DNA of 64,000 nucleotides from Saccharomycopsis crataegensis. Taxonomy: Eukaryota > Ascomycota > Saccharomycetes > Ascoideales > Saccharomycopsidaceae. The position numbers were made by a program, and so were the translations under genes. Shown in pieces: positions 1-10,436 of the stretch. The notes under the pieces were generated by a model. That model searched no databases. It was not told the DNA's origin and saw only the letters and a list, made by a program, of their open reading frames with translations. Where the stretch lies: assembly GCF_037102585.1 (NCBI RefSeq), contig NW_027043829.1:3906001-3970000 (forward strand), written 5' to 3'. Position 1 is the stretch's first letter. The number at the start of each line of letters is the position of its first letter.

Positions 1-1
1 A

Positions 2-2194
2 GACAGTAACAAGTGGTTGAATACAAAATTAGCATTGCAAGAGAATAACATCTCCAAATTTTATGCATCCCAATCCAACAGCAAACCATGGATGGTCAAC
101 AAATTAGATTATGATGCTATTATCAGACAAAATAAACTAATAGATCCGAAAGATATGGAGAATGATTTGAGCTTTTTCAAGAAATTGTACTTCTTGGTGT
201 TGACAAGTAATCATGTGGGGGCATTAGAATTATGTGAGGAAACTAATAATTGGACACACTATATGATCCTACAAGGATTGACACAATATTCAGATCCAGT
301 AGTTGATGAGGATGCTGATACTGATGATGTCCCACAAGGTATTAAGGAGAAATATCTTTGGAGAAGAAACTGTTTCAAATTAAGTCAATATTCGAAATCT
401 GACAATGAATACGAAAAATGCTTATTCGAATATCTCAGTGGAGGTATAGAGAAAAATTTACAATTAAACCGTGATGACTGGGAAACTTCTTTATTAGTGT
501 ACTTGAATGGTTTCCTAACAAAGACTTTGGAGAACTATTTGATAGACATCCAAAAAGTTGATGATCCACAACCTCTCCTGGTACCAGAATTATCTAATAT
601 CAAATCCATTAATGATATTCTTCTTGATTTATCCATGTTGCCGGGACTCAAGGAAGCTAGTGAAAATAGTTTGAGAAAGTTAATGGGCTCCCTAATGCTA
701 GGTAACGTGGCAAGCACCATTTCCAGTTTCTTGAATCAAGAATGGAACTCTAAAGTTTTGAATGCAACTACTTCCGGAGACATTTATAGTGATTTAGATG
801 ACGACATAACTGATCTTACTGATTATAGTCAAATTACCTATAGTGATCAAGATGGTGATTATGAGGAATCGGCCGAAGAATTGGAAGGAATTTTAGCCAC
901 CGACCCTCACTATGATAATCAAAACACTTATCTATTGAGAGTCTTAGTTCACTTGGCAATCTATCTTAGATTTATTAATGACTTCAGTAGTGTCACCGAT
1001 GAAAATTTGACAGCATTAATAAAATTATATTTGAAAAGAACCTTCAAAAAATGCAATTACCGCTTAATTCCAGTCTATATGAAGTTGCTCCCAGTCTTTA
1101 ATGAAGAACAATCTATTGAATTCAGAAAGATTTACTCATATTATTTATCAAAATTGATCAAAAGGGAAAACAGAATTGAACAAATCAAAGCTTGCCAACA
1201 CTTGGAATTAATAGGGTTGAGAGAAATTTTGATAGACACCGTGAACATAATCATTAACAAATACAATAATTACTACATGTCATTCGTTAATAACATCAAA
1301 AAGAAATCCGGTTCAGTTATGGTTAATGATGATGTGGTGACTGATATTGATAAGATTTATTATACTAGTATTGAATGGTTACTTGAGTATTCAAACATGA
1401 ACCATGTTGCCATAGCATATATCGTCCAAATTTTCACCAACTTTTTGCTTAGTGGTAAGATCAGATCTATGATTGAATTTTACAAAAGCTATAACTTTAG
1501 TGAAATAATTAAGCAAGCTGATGTTGAAGTTGAGATATTCAATGCCAAACTTGGTAATGGTAGTGATACAGAGAGCAATAATGATAATAGTGACACGGAT
1601 GATATCAAGATTGCGCTATCCGATGCTGATGTGAGATTCAGTGAAGTTTACCAAACTAATAGAACACATTTGTTCAATTTCCTTAAATTGATTAAGGAAG
1701 GATTCATTAATGTCTATGGCTATGAAGAATATCTCATCGGTAACAACTTGAATCCAGCAAAGGTGAATCTTTACAATAATATTGAATTGGCCAAGTGGAG
1801 GAACCAGATTGTGAAGGACGAATTAAACAAGCTATACTTTAGTCCTTTGAAAACTTTGATCCGTGAAAATTTGATGAATCTTACGATCAGTGCAGATCTT
1901 GAGACCAACGAATTATTCAAAAGTTTATATGTTCCATATTTCATTATTAGTTTCCACAAAATGCTTGTGAATTCTAGATTCTGTGATTTCCCTGGTGCTT
2001 CTGGAGACATCTTGAACAAAATTGGTAAAGAAAGTGGAAATTTCTTGAAGCAGGCAATCAATATGAGTACTATGGTTGCAAGCTCTCGATACAATTTCAC
2101 CAAGTATTTCCAAAGAACAAACAGATTGAAGGAATACTTAAAATTGATTGCCGAATGCTCAGCATTGGCTGGTGAAAGTGTTATTTATAACTGA
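2..2194 (+). CDS. NUP84: Nucleoporin Nup84/Nup107, 5' end outside window
   Basis: Scaffold nucleoporin of the Y-shaped (Nup84/Nup107-160) complex of the nuclear pore. The frame is open from base 2, and the first visible residues (DSNKWLN) run straight into the protein without an ATG, so the true start lies upstream of the window. About 730 residues are visible. The almost wholly alpha-helical sequence has the family's N-terminal signature (ALELCEETNNW, then KYLWRRNCFKLS, then a YLSGG stretch and a WETSLLVYLN helix). The S. cerevisiae protein is 726 aa, so little should be missing. Two acidic Asp/Ser-rich loops lie near residues 265-290 and 515-535. The frame closes with TGA at 2192-2194. Family assignment is by recognised motifs, not by a search. 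Confidence 0.85.
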   Translation, partial: DSNKWLNTKLALQENNISKFYASQSNSKPWMVNKLDYDAIIRQNKLIDPKDMENDLSFFKKLYFLVLTSNHVGALELCEETNNWTHYMILQGLTQYSDPVVDEDADTDDVPQGIKEKYLWRRNCFKLSQYSKSDNEYEKCLFEYLSGGIEKNLQLNRDDWETSLLVYLNGFLTKTLENYLIDIQKVDDPQPLLVPELSNIKSINDILLDLSMLPGLKEASENSLRKLMGSLMLGNVASTISSFLNQEWNSKVLNATTSGDIYSDLDDDITDLTDYSQITYSDQDGDYEESAEELEGILATDPHYDNQNTYLLRVLVHLAIYLRFINDFSSVTDENLTALIKLYLKRTFKKCNYRLIPVYMKLLPVFNEEQSIEFRKIYSYYLSKLIKRENRIEQIKACQHLELIGLREILIDTVNIIINKYNNYYMSFVNNIKKKSGSVMVNDDVVTDIDKIYYTSIEWLLEYSNMNHVAIAYIVQIFTNFLLSGKIRSMIEFYKSYNFSEIIKQADVEVEIFNAKLGNGSDTESNNDNSDTDDIKIALSDADVRFSEVYQTNRTHLFNFLKLIKEGFINVYGYEEYLIGNNLNPAKVNLYNNIELAKWRNQIVKDELNKLYFSPLKTLIRENLMNLTISADLETNELFKSLYVPYFIISFHKMLVNSRFCDFPGASGDILNKIGKESGNFLKQAINMSTMVASSRYNFTKYFQRTNRLKEYLKLIAECSALAGESVIYN

Positions 2195-2609
2195 AATTAT
2201 AATTTTTTTTTCTTGAAAAAAAAATGCTCAGTGCTTCAGAGCGATTATTTTTTATGAGTTAGTTAATACAACTTTTGGATTTGTTCTCTTTTAATGAGGT
2301 TTTACTATATTGAACGTAGCCGCCTGAGCGATTCTCTTAAATACTTAGTTATATCTGGGTGTAGACAATAATAACTAAGTAACAAGGTACCTACTCTCAA
2401 CAGATATTAGTTCTTTGCACACTCAATAGCACATTATTGCAATCTCCAGAGTAAGTAATATTGATTGGTTTTGCACCACAATAACTTAACTTGCACCCTT
2501 ATGCTTGCGCAGGGCACATAGTACCGCCTTGATGTATCAAAATCATCAATTTTTCCATCATGATCGTTATGAACTGATTGCTTGAGCGGCTCAAAAATAC
2601 AGGTTATTA
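2195..2609. other. Intergenic, no gene seen
   Basis: A 415-base spacer between the NUP84 stop and the next plus-strand gene. It holds T-runs just after NUP84, a likely 3' end region. I see no tRNA, no convincing snoRNA boxes and no coding frame. Confidence 0.5.
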
Positions 2610-3224
2610 ATGATGTTGCAGGAATTCAAAGATTGCCTAATTCATACAGATGATGTCTTCACTCATTACATGCTGAAATACCTTCCATTTGGTAATGATC
2701 ATTTGACAATGGGGCTGGGAACCTGGATAACCAAGTTATTCATCGTGATCTTGGTAGTGCTCATAATTTACGAAACTATATTGACGATTGGTATTAAACT
2801 TAACTGGTGGAAGGACCCTGTTTTGCAATTTTTCCAAGAGAAACCAGTGCATTGTGCCCATGTTTACGTCAATGTGAACTTGCTAGAAAATGACTCGATT
2901 GACTTCAAAAGCCCTGACCAGAATAAATGTTTACTCGAAAAACCTTTGACTTATCACATTGAATTTGGTCCTGACGATTATGACTATGAAGACCCGGAAC
3001 TCGGAAGTACCGTTGGATTCTTGATTGATAAAATGAATGTGATGGCCCAAGAATTTGTTAACCGTGGTAAGTACACGATGGTTGGCGGCGGTGGTCATTT
3101 ATATCACAAAGGACACTATAAGAATGCTTTTAAGAAAGATGCTTTATGTTTACAAGACATTGAAACTGGAAGTACTGTTGACTTCTTTGCGATAGTCGAA
3201 GTTCCAAAAGAAAACCAAAATTGA
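2610..3224 (+). CDS. Unrecognised single-pass membrane protein
   Basis: I do not recognise this 204-residue protein. Two ATGs are adjacent (2610 and 2613) and either could serve. A strongly hydrophobic segment at about residues 41-62 (LFIVILVVLIIYETILTIG) is the only membrane span. It leaves a short N-terminus of about 40 residues and a mostly soluble C-terminal domain of about 140 residues. That domain is acidic in the middle (DDYDYEDPE) and has a Gly/His patch (VGGGGHLYHKGHY, about residues 151-164). There is no signal peptide, so it could be a tail-in or organelle membrane protein. It is an intact frame in the same orientation as NUP84. Codon use looks like its neighbours, so I take it as a real, lineage-restricted or fast-evolving gene. 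Confidence 0.6.
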   Translation: MMLQEFKDCLIHTDDVFTHYMLKYLPFGNDHLTMGLGTWITKLFIVILVVLIIYETILTIGIKLNWWKDPVLQFFQEKPVHCAHVYVNVNLLENDSIDFKSPDQNKCLLEKPLTYHIEFGPDDYDYEDPELGSTVGFLIDKMNVMAQEFVNRGKYTMVGGGGHLYHKGHYKNAFKKDALCLQDIETGSTVDFFAIVEVPKENQN

Positions 3225-3334
3225 TATCAGTACATTTATATTATCGTACTCTGTATGAAAAACAAAAGTGTATTAATGAATAATTTTTTTTCATTACTCT
3301 CAATAGCCTGACCTAATTAATATTATGTATTATT

Positions 3335-4287
3335 TTATTTCTTCACCAATACTGTAGCTGGGCCTGTAATTTTCACCAATGGATCTCTTTTGATTCTTAA
3401 ACTTGATCTTATCCATAATACGCCAATGATGCATTTGGCTTTGAAGTTTTGGTAATAGTTTCCTACAACTTCTTTATCCTTTGCATTTAGAATGACAGGT
3501 ATTTGACCGTATAAGCTTCCAAAAGCCTTTGATCCAATCTTCCATATTTTCCAGCTAGAATATTTTCTCCACAGTCCATTAATGCTTCTGCTAAGATTCA
3601 TCATGAAGATGCTTCTCCAAATCTTCAGAATCACAATTTCAAAACGCGCACCTGAAGATAAACCAATAGCAATCAACGATTTTTTATCAATGAAAATGCT
3701 TTCTTTGTCCCCCAACTGTACCAGCGAGTCATAGCCTAACATTATTTCATAATCATTGGGGGTGTTTTGTTTATGGCCGACCATGTTTTGTTGGGCAAAG
3801 ATCTCCCATGTTTGCCAGCCATCATTGACTTTTTCAGTGCCATTTTTTGCTGCAGTTATTGTCGCTAGGTTTCGATACGTCAAGGAACCAATATTAACCA
3901 CAAGTGAGACCGGAACTTGCGTAACAAGCTTTTTGGACCCAGTGTGGCTATTGTTATTGTTGTTTGATATAGAAAACTTATTTTGTGAAGAAGGTGTGAA
4001 GATCGATACTACTGAACCGGTGAAATTGATCAAGGAGTTTGACGGTAAAGAGATCAAATTTATTGGCTGACTGCTTAGTTCTGATTGAGATCCGATTGCT
4101 CGTATTTTAGGGCCTTGATAGGGAAGGTTAGTAAAATTGGGATCCGTCCCAGGGTATCACAAGATGAGCTGAGGTACATACTGGCTGCAAAAGGCCCATT
4201 TCCGGTGGATTTAGGCAAAGTTTTCATTAAATTTGTAATATTAATGCTGCTTGAGGACCTCTGGAAAATGCACTTAGAAGGAATCAT
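3335..4287 (-). CDS. AIM24: AIM24-like mitochondrial protein, two exons
   Basis: Aim24 is a mitochondrial inner-membrane protein needed for cristae/MICOS integrity. The long frame (from about 4057 down) has no proper ATG. Upstream on the minus strand is a second frame that starts with ATG at 4287. The two join through a 68-base intron: donor GTATGT at 4181-4176, branch TACTAAC at 4133-4127, acceptor AG at 4115-4114. Exons are 4287-4182 and 4113-3335, joined in phase, giving 294 residues. Features shared with yeast Aim24 as I recall it are a W-x-x-W/F-x-F strand (GWQTWEIFAQQ), an I-F-I-D-K-K-S-L-I-A-I stretch and the C-terminal KITGPATVLVKK, which matches the family's K-x-GPxT-x-L-hydrophobic ending. 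The protein is shorter than S. cerevisiae Aim24 and diverged. CTR86 is transcribed divergently from a 153-base shared promoter. Confidence 0.65.
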
Positions 4288-4440
4288 TGTGTTGCCTTGT
4301 CAATTGTTAATATAATTCCAGAGGTGAGAAGTTAGATTGTATGTATTTTTTTGTAGTTTCATTTTTTTTGAAAAAACTATTGGCTCACAGCGTCCTTCAA
4401 AAGAGGAAAACACTATATATAAAGAACCACAGAAAAAATA

Positions 4441-6108
4441 ATGGCCATTGACTGGATTAAAATTTTTGATGACCTTGCAAAAGAAACCTCCGAGGATTTC
4501 CTTGGTGGTGACTTACAAGATGGCCATTTTGCACGCCATTTCCAAGAGTTAGCCAGATTGATCGGTGCCACTTCTGATCTAGATAATCAGGAATTGAGAA
4601 ACCAGTTTATCTCCCAAAATCCGGAGGTTTTCGAAAAAATTGAAGGGGTTATCGAAAATAGTCACAGTATTCTGGCAGATGATATAAATCTCACCACAAA
4701 GCTACGGCTTCTCAGAGGATTTATCTTGTTACTAAGGAACATATTAGTAATTGATAACCAACAGCAACTGATCAAGGATTATGGAGAATTATGTGACAAT
4801 TTAATCAGATTGCACAAAATAGTATTGAAGAGTCTTATATTTGTTACAAAATCTTTCCATGAAACCAATATTGTTGATGCCAGCTTCTTTATTTCAAAAT
4901 TGGTGCCATGCTATTTGCAGTGTCTCACAAACTTATCAGGGAATTTCAAAAACGCAGTTATCCAACAAATTAACCCGGAAAATGTTGTCTATTCGGAAAA
5001 ACCTGAGGATTATCATCTCATCATCCAGTATATCACCGAACTATTCCAGTTGAACACGACTCATTCGTTCTTTAGCCCTGAAAACCATGAAAATTATAAC
5101 TTGTTGCTAATTTATTTAAACCATTTCATTGTGAACAACTATAGCATTTTTAATCACGAATTAAGAAATTTTAGCGAAGATGAGGTCACAAATGGGTTTT
5201 TGTACCACTTGTTGAATAATGAATCACCAGAGATAGTTGAAGCGCTAAGTGAATGGTTTATCGAGCTTCATGATGAGCTTCATTATGGGGGTGATGACGA
5301 AGATAAAATTGTGGAAATTAAGCAAGAATCAGCCGACAAGAATCAGACGTTTGTAACTTTTTCATCTATTTTCAAAAATATAATCATTCATGAAAGTTTT
5401 GGCAAGTTTTTCACCATTAATAGACCTAACAAGAAAATGTCAACTAACTTGATTCTTATCTCCCAGATCCTTTTAACCAACTTCTCTAATCTCTCCAATT
5501 TGAAGTTAGTGATAATTCTCACCTGGTTGATGAATTTCTACGAATCATTGTTGGCAGAAGCCACTGAATATTTTGATCAACCAGGCAATGTTGTGGATGT
5601 CAAATCATTGAATGATAGTTTATTCATGGTATTGGATATCTTCACCAGTCTATTGACATACGACTATTCCATTCAATATTTGAATAATTACACATTCTTA
5701 ACCAAGCTCATTGATTTGTTGAAGTTATTACAAAAGCATGTCCAGCCCATCTCAAAACTTTCGTTGGCTACCAAAGCCGCTCATTTGCCATCCCAGTTTC
5801 CTAATTTGAAGAAACTATTGATAGAGAATATAACATACTTAGTTTCCAAGAATTTTGACAACCAAGAACTTGTCAGAACATCGCACGCCTTAGAGATTGT
5901 GTTGTCCAATTGTATTATAGACCAATTGAATCCTTACATCAAAGAGACCGCGATTATTTGTATCCGATACTTGTTGGAAGACAATAAAGAGAACCAAGAT
6001 TTTGTCAGAAAGCTAGAAGCGAAGAAGGTTGTCAATGAGGACGAGTTGAAAGATAAAGGGGTTGAATTGGAACTTGTTGATGGCAAAGTGCAATTCAAGA
6101 AGAATTGA
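4441..6108 (+). CDS. CTR86: Ctr86 / ataxin-10 homologue
   Basis: Fungal member of the ataxin-10 family, an all-helical ARM/HEAT-like cytoplasmic protein whose molecular role is not well settled. It has 555 residues, against 563 in S. cerevisiae. The best evidence is the C-terminal ataxin-10 domain, about residues 460-540. There the family pattern of a final helix (ETAIICIRYLLEDNKENQDFVRKLE) matches the conserved C-I-R-x-L-x-E-x-N-x-E-N-Q signature. The rest is leucine-rich helical repeat with an acidic loop near residues 280-300 (GGDDEDKIVE). The start ATG follows an A-rich leader (acagaaaaata). It is divergently transcribed from AIM24. Confidence 0.8.
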   Translation: MAIDWIKIFDDLAKETSEDFLGGDLQDGHFARHFQELARLIGATSDLDNQELRNQFISQNPEVFEKIEGVIENSHSILADDINLTTKLRLLRGFILLLRNILVIDNQQQLIKDYGELCDNLIRLHKIVLKSLIFVTKSFHETNIVDASFFISKLVPCYLQCLTNLSGNFKNAVIQQINPENVVYSEKPEDYHLIIQYITELFQLNTTHSFFSPENHENYNLLLIYLNHFIVNNYSIFNHELRNFSEDEVTNGFLYHLLNNESPEIVEALSEWFIELHDELHYGGDDEDKIVEIKQESADKNQTFVTFSSIFKNIIIHESFGKFFTINRPNKKMSTNLILISQILLTNFSNLSNLKLVIILTWLMNFYESLLAEATEYFDQPGNVVDVKSLNDSLFMVLDIFTSLLTYDYSIQYLNNYTFLTKLIDLLKLLQKHVQPISKLSLATKAAHLPSQFPNLKKLLIENITYLVSKNFDNQELVRTSHALEIVLSNCIIDQLNPYIKETAIICIRYLLEDNKENQDFVRKLEAKKVVNEDELKDKGVELELVDGKVQFKKN

Positions 6109-6270
6109 CACTATGAGGGTTTTGCACCCCATTATTCCTCGTGAAAAACAAAGTAGAAAATAGAAAATGGCACAACTTCTCTAAATAATTTATTTTCTTT
6201 TAGATTACTTCTCTGTAGTCTTCTCATCGCTCTTTCAGTAAGTCTTGTTAGTCTTCTCTCGAAGAAAGAT

Positions 6271-8745
6271 ATGAGCAACAATGCTCCCACTTTGCTATCG
6301 TTGATAGATCATGCACAAAGAGAGCTTGAATTGGCGACTTTTGCTTATTATGCCCTGAAAGTTCAAGAGGCAGAAACCCATGGATCACAATCAATCAAAT
6401 TATTTAACCAAATATTGAAGCTCTATTCGGGAAGCAATGGTCCTGGTATACAGAAGGATATCAGTATTTCTACTATAAAGCAACTATGTAATTTGGCAAT
6501 TGAAATATATACCAAAATAAAGAAAGTTGGAAAGCCGACAGCAGAAAAGGTGCCGATGGAAACCAGTTTAAAGTGGTTAAGCTCCCAAATAAATCAAGAC
6601 TTCTTCCTACCATTGATAACAAACGATTACCGGTTCTTTGTTGATCCATTGGATTTGGAGTTTTCTGATAAAATGGAAAACCTATCGGCGGAGCAGGCCA
6701 AATATTTTGATAGATGGGGCCATGCTTCGCAACTAGATGTCAAAAATAGTTGGGAATTGAATGATCTGTCAATTAAGGATTTGAATAATTTGTATCAGGA
6801 TGATCTGACGTCTACGTGCTCATTTGTCTCATCGTTGTTATCTATTGTGAATAATGATCCCTTGCTTATATACAATTTGATCTACCCACGGTCCAAATCT
6901 TTCAAATATCTGGTTCAATTGCAGATCAATGGGTGTAAAAGGGCGGTCATCATCAATGATAAATTGCCTTTCAGCAAAGACAGGTCATCCAGTAAATCCT
7001 TGTTTTTGAGATCTTCTAAGAATCAGCACTTATACTGGCCGGCACTACTTGAAAAATCTTACTTCAAAGTGATTGGTAATAACTCATATAAATTTAACGG
7101 TTCGAATGCCGGGTACGATACCTATTTATTGACAGGCTGGATCCCTGAATATATCAAACCCCTCGACTATTGTCAACACGAGGATACTTTTGAATCTTTT
7201 TGGAATATGCTTTATGATAATTTCCGTAAGAGGAAATGTTTGATATCATTAGGTACTGAATACACAGGTTCCAGTGTCTATTATGCAGAAAAAAATAATT
7301 TGGTATCAAATCATGATTATGCTGTTATTGACTTGAAAGTCGATGATGAGGGAAATAAGAAAATGTTAGTCAAAAACCCCTGGTTGGTTGAAGAACGAGA
7401 AGTATGGCATGATTATAGTTTTGTGGTCAATAATTTTGGAACAATTTACCTAAATTGGGATCACAGGATGTTTTCCTTTAACCAGACTTTGAAGTTTACA
7501 TACTCTCTTAAAAATAATGGCTCTGTTTTGCAAGAACTTAGTGCCGAAGGTAAACCACAATTTGGAGTTAGTAACCCATCAGAGAAGTCTGTTGATGTTT
7601 GGATATTACTAGTACAAGATATAATGGATTACAGTAAACAAGAGCTTCGCAATACCAAGATCTTATTTGCTGAAACACAGTATGGTGAAACGATTAACTC
7701 ATTAAAGGGAGGAAGAAGACTCTCTAAAATAATTGAAACTACTAATAAGACATCCTTAACAAGAATAACTATTAAACCGAGGCTGTCTATTACTGTCGTA
7801 ATTGCTTTAACTCCTGAAGAAGAAGATTCAGGGATTTTTCTATTGAACCTATCGTGTTTCTCACACTCCAATGATACCGTATTCCGAAAGTCTAAACCAT
7901 TGTTTCCATTCAGTGACGTGGTTAATTCAGAATGGAAGTGGAATAATTCTGGTGGTAGTTGGTTATATTCTGATTACATAAATAATCCACAATACGTTCT
8001 TGAAATTTTTGGTGGTGATGATAGTACGGTCAATATTACTTTACTTGTGGACAGTTTTGACGTTTTATTCAGTTTGCAGATTTTTTGGTTCCCGGATACT
8101 GGAAATAGAGGTATTCAAAGATACGATGCTAAGAAGCTTGTTTTCAATGAAAAGTATAATGCGACTGGTGAGTTAGAAATCCCAAATTTAAGTTTGACCC
8201 CGGGCAGGAAATACGCGTTATTGTTATCAACATACTCTCCAATATCGGATTTTGGTCTAGATGAATTGAAATATAGGCTCATAGTCAATTCAAACCAAAA
8301 GTTCCGTTTAAGCAAATTAAATAATTCGTTGGGGTTATTTGTTCGAACCAAATCGTTACAATGGGAAGGATCTAATAGAAAAAAAGTTCTTTTCCAGATT
8401 GATCGAGAGTGCAAAATTAATATTAGGGTCATTGCCAAGCGTGGGAGTATTGATACTTTGGAAAGAAATTTATCTAAGTTCTCGATCAACTCGTCTGTGG
8501 ACTCTTTGGATGCACACAATGAGTACGCTGCGTATCGACCAAAGATAAGGGTCAATGTTTTTGATGATAACACTAATAAGTCCGTTTTCTATAATACAGA
8601 ATTCGATGATAACTTATATGGAACATTTATTAATGATTTAACTGTTATCAGGGGAACGTACTCATTAGTTATTGAACGCTTTGAAGCAGGAGATGGTGAA
8701 ATTTGTGTCAACATTGGAGCAGATGCAAAGTTTTCTATTCTTTAG
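6271..8745 (+). CDS. RIM13: Calpain-like protease Rim13/PalB
   Basis: Cysteine protease of the alkaline-pH (Rim/Pal) pathway. In yeasts it cleaves the transcription factor Rim101 on ESCRT-decorated membranes. The 824 residues show, in order, an N-terminal MIT domain (about 5-55, for ESCRT-III contact), the calpain protease core and C-terminal beta-sandwich C2L/PBH domains. The catalytic triad is visible: Cys183 (TSTCSFVSSL), His348 (NHDYAVIDL) and Asn369 (VKNPW). It is somewhat longer than the 727-residue S. cerevisiae protein, as is common outside Saccharomyces. The gene looks intact and enzymatically competent. Confidence 0.9.
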   Translation: MSNNAPTLLSLIDHAQRELELATFAYYALKVQEAETHGSQSIKLFNQILKLYSGSNGPGIQKDISISTIKQLCNLAIEIYTKIKKVGKPTAEKVPMETSLKWLSSQINQDFFLPLITNDYRFFVDPLDLEFSDKMENLSAEQAKYFDRWGHASQLDVKNSWELNDLSIKDLNNLYQDDLTSTCSFVSSLLSIVNNDPLLIYNLIYPRSKSFKYLVQLQINGCKRAVIINDKLPFSKDRSSSKSLFLRSSKNQHLYWPALLEKSYFKVIGNNSYKFNGSNAGYDTYLLTGWIPEYIKPLDYCQHEDTFESFWNMLYDNFRKRKCLISLGTEYTGSSVYYAEKNNLVSNHDYAVIDLKVDDEGNKKMLVKNPWLVEEREVWHDYSFVVNNFGTIYLNWDHRMFSFNQTLKFTYSLKNNGSVLQELSAEGKPQFGVSNPSEKSVDVWILLVQDIMDYSKQELRNTKILFAETQYGETINSLKGGRRLSKIIETTNKTSLTRITIKPRLSITVVIALTPEEEDSGIFLLNLSCFSHSNDTVFRKSKPLFPFSDVVNSEWKWNNSGGSWLYSDYINNPQYVLEIFGGDDSTVNITLLVDSFDVLFSLQIFWFPDTGNRGIQRYDAKKLVFNEKYNATGELEIPNLSLTPGRKYALLLSTYSPISDFGLDELKYRLIVNSNQKFRLSKLNNSLGLFVRTKSLQWEGSNRKKVLFQIDRECKINIRVIAKRGSIDTLERNLSKFSINSSVDSLDAHNEYAAYRPKIRVNVFDDNTNKSVFYNTEFDDNLYGTFINDLTVIRGTYSLVIERFEAGDGEICVNIGADAKFSIL

Positions 8746-8921
8746 ATTATGAATAGACTATATATATGCTAATGATACTATTCATTTGCTTTAACTAATC
8801 TTTCACGTAATGTAAGTGATAATTTGTATGTGTAGAGCAACTTAGACACAATATACCATCCACGCGGTTCTCAAATGAGTGTAGTGCCGGAAAATCGCAA
8901 TTTCTTCTTCTGGTCAACTGA

Positions 8922-10436
8922 ATGGGGGGGGGTTCAACATTAGTTCCAGCAAATGCCTTTAAAAGGGGAGGAAAAGAAATCTTATTTAAATACAGGTGGT
9001 TCATGATTGGTGCAGATATTAATGTGGACGAAGCTTCCCGTATAAAAGACGTTGAAAAAGTGAATTTTTTGCTTAGTCTTTTAGGGAGGAAAAGAACCGT
9101 ATCTACCAGAGAATCAAATTCCACAGACTACCAGTACGAGAATATGTTGCAACTAGTGGAAAATTATAAGAATCGTATCAATTTTTACAATGACGATGAT
9201 ACCAATACCGTGACTATAAAAGATCAGAAAAATGTTGAGAATTCATGCCATGAAATATACGCATCGTATGTCAATGACGATAATAATAATGATTTCCCCA
9301 AATTAGCCAAACGGGAACATCTCCACTTTTTATCAAAATCATTCAAAACAGAATTCCCGGGGAGTTATGTGGTGTTGGACTCCTCCCAAACGTGGATTTT
9401 ATACTGGATTGCCAATGCATTAATGTTGTTAGGTGTGGAACTTGAAGAGGAAAAGGAGCAGATTGCAAAGAAAGTGTTAGTAGCACAAAATAACCAGTAT
9501 GGAGGAATCGGAGGAGGTGAGGGCCAATTAGGACACATTGCCTCTACGTATTCTGCGCTATTGGTCTTTAGTTACTCTGAAAATAAGGATTTCTGGTCAC
9601 AAATTGACAGAAAGAAGATGTATCACTGGATGATGACAGATCTCAAGCAACCAAATGGCTCGTTTGCAATGCATAAGGGAGGAGAAGTAGATACCAGGGC
9701 AGTATACTGCGCCTTGACTGTGGCATCAATGTTGAACATTATGACTCCTGAATTAATCGAAGGGACTGCTGAATGGTTAGGTAAATGCCAGACCTTGGAA
9801 GGTGGCTTTGGAGGCAGTCCATCTCTTGAAGCTCATGGGGGGTATTCATTTTGTGCTGTTGCCAGTTTGTGTTTATTAGGGGATCCAAAGACAATGTTGA
9901 GCAAGTATTGTAATTTGCCAAACTTGATAAAATGGTCGGTTGATAGGCAAGGAGGTATCGAAGGAGGATTTTCTGGCAGATCCAACAAGTTAGTGGATGG
10001 GTGCTACAGCCATTGGATTGGAGGCATTTTTCCATTTCTTGAAGCTGCGATCCAAAATGATAATAATGATTCTTTTAAGGGACTATTCAATAGAAACGGC
10101 TTACTGAATTATATATTGGGTTGCTGTCAGGATATTGAGGGAGGTGGTCTATTTGATAAGCCAGGATGTAGACCTGATTTCTACCACACAAATTACACTT
10201 TAGTCGGCCTCTCGCATTGTCAGCACCAGTATTCCTTTGACTACAAAAAGTACGAATTGTTAAAGGATAAGTGCCTTGATGCGGCTGCCTATTGTTACGA
10301 TGTTAAGATGCTCAAAGATGATCTGGTAATAGAATTCTGTAAAGAAAACATGTTGAGGCCAATAAATCCTGTTTTTGGTGCCGTCAATGGGTACGTGGAA
10401 GCTATGAGACAGTTCTATTTTGATAGTTCCGAGTGA
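8922..10436 (+). CDS. RAM1: Protein farnesyltransferase beta subunit
   Basis: Catalytic beta subunit of farnesyltransferase, which adds farnesyl to CaaX proteins such as Ras and mating pheromone in the cytosol. The alpha/alpha-barrel prenyltransferase repeats are clear (GGIGGGEGQLGHIASTYSAL, LEGGFGGSPSLEAHGGYSF, EGGFSGRSNKLVDGCYSHW). The three zinc ligands are in place: Asp359 and Cys361 (DGC) and His422 (YHTNYT). The start is uncertain. The ATG at 8922 opens into a run of nine G (8924-8932) and a poor start context. A second in-frame ATG at 9003 (MIGADINVDE) would give 477 residues. The family core begins later, so both are possible. The 504-residue form is long next to S. cerevisiae Ram1 (431). 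Confidence 0.92.
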   Translation: MGGGSTLVPANAFKRGGKEILFKYRWFMIGADINVDEASRIKDVEKVNFLLSLLGRKRTVSTRESNSTDYQYENMLQLVENYKNRINFYNDDDTNTVTIKDQKNVENSCHEIYASYVNDDNNNDFPKLAKREHLHFLSKSFKTEFPGSYVVLDSSQTWILYWIANALMLLGVELEEEKEQIAKKVLVAQNNQYGGIGGGEGQLGHIASTYSALLVFSYSENKDFWSQIDRKKMYHWMMTDLKQPNGSFAMHKGGEVDTRAVYCALTVASMLNIMTPELIEGTAEWLGKCQTLEGGFGGSPSLEAHGGYSFCAVASLCLLGDPKTMLSKYCNLPNLIKWSVDRQGGIEGGFSGRSNKLVDGCYSHWIGGIFPFLEAAIQNDNNDSFKGLFNRNGLLNYILGCCQDIEGGGLFDKPGCRPDFYHTNYTLVGLSHCQHQYSFDYKKYELLKDKCLDAAAYCYDVKMLKDDLVIEFCKENMLRPINPVFGAVNGYVEAMRQFYFDSSE

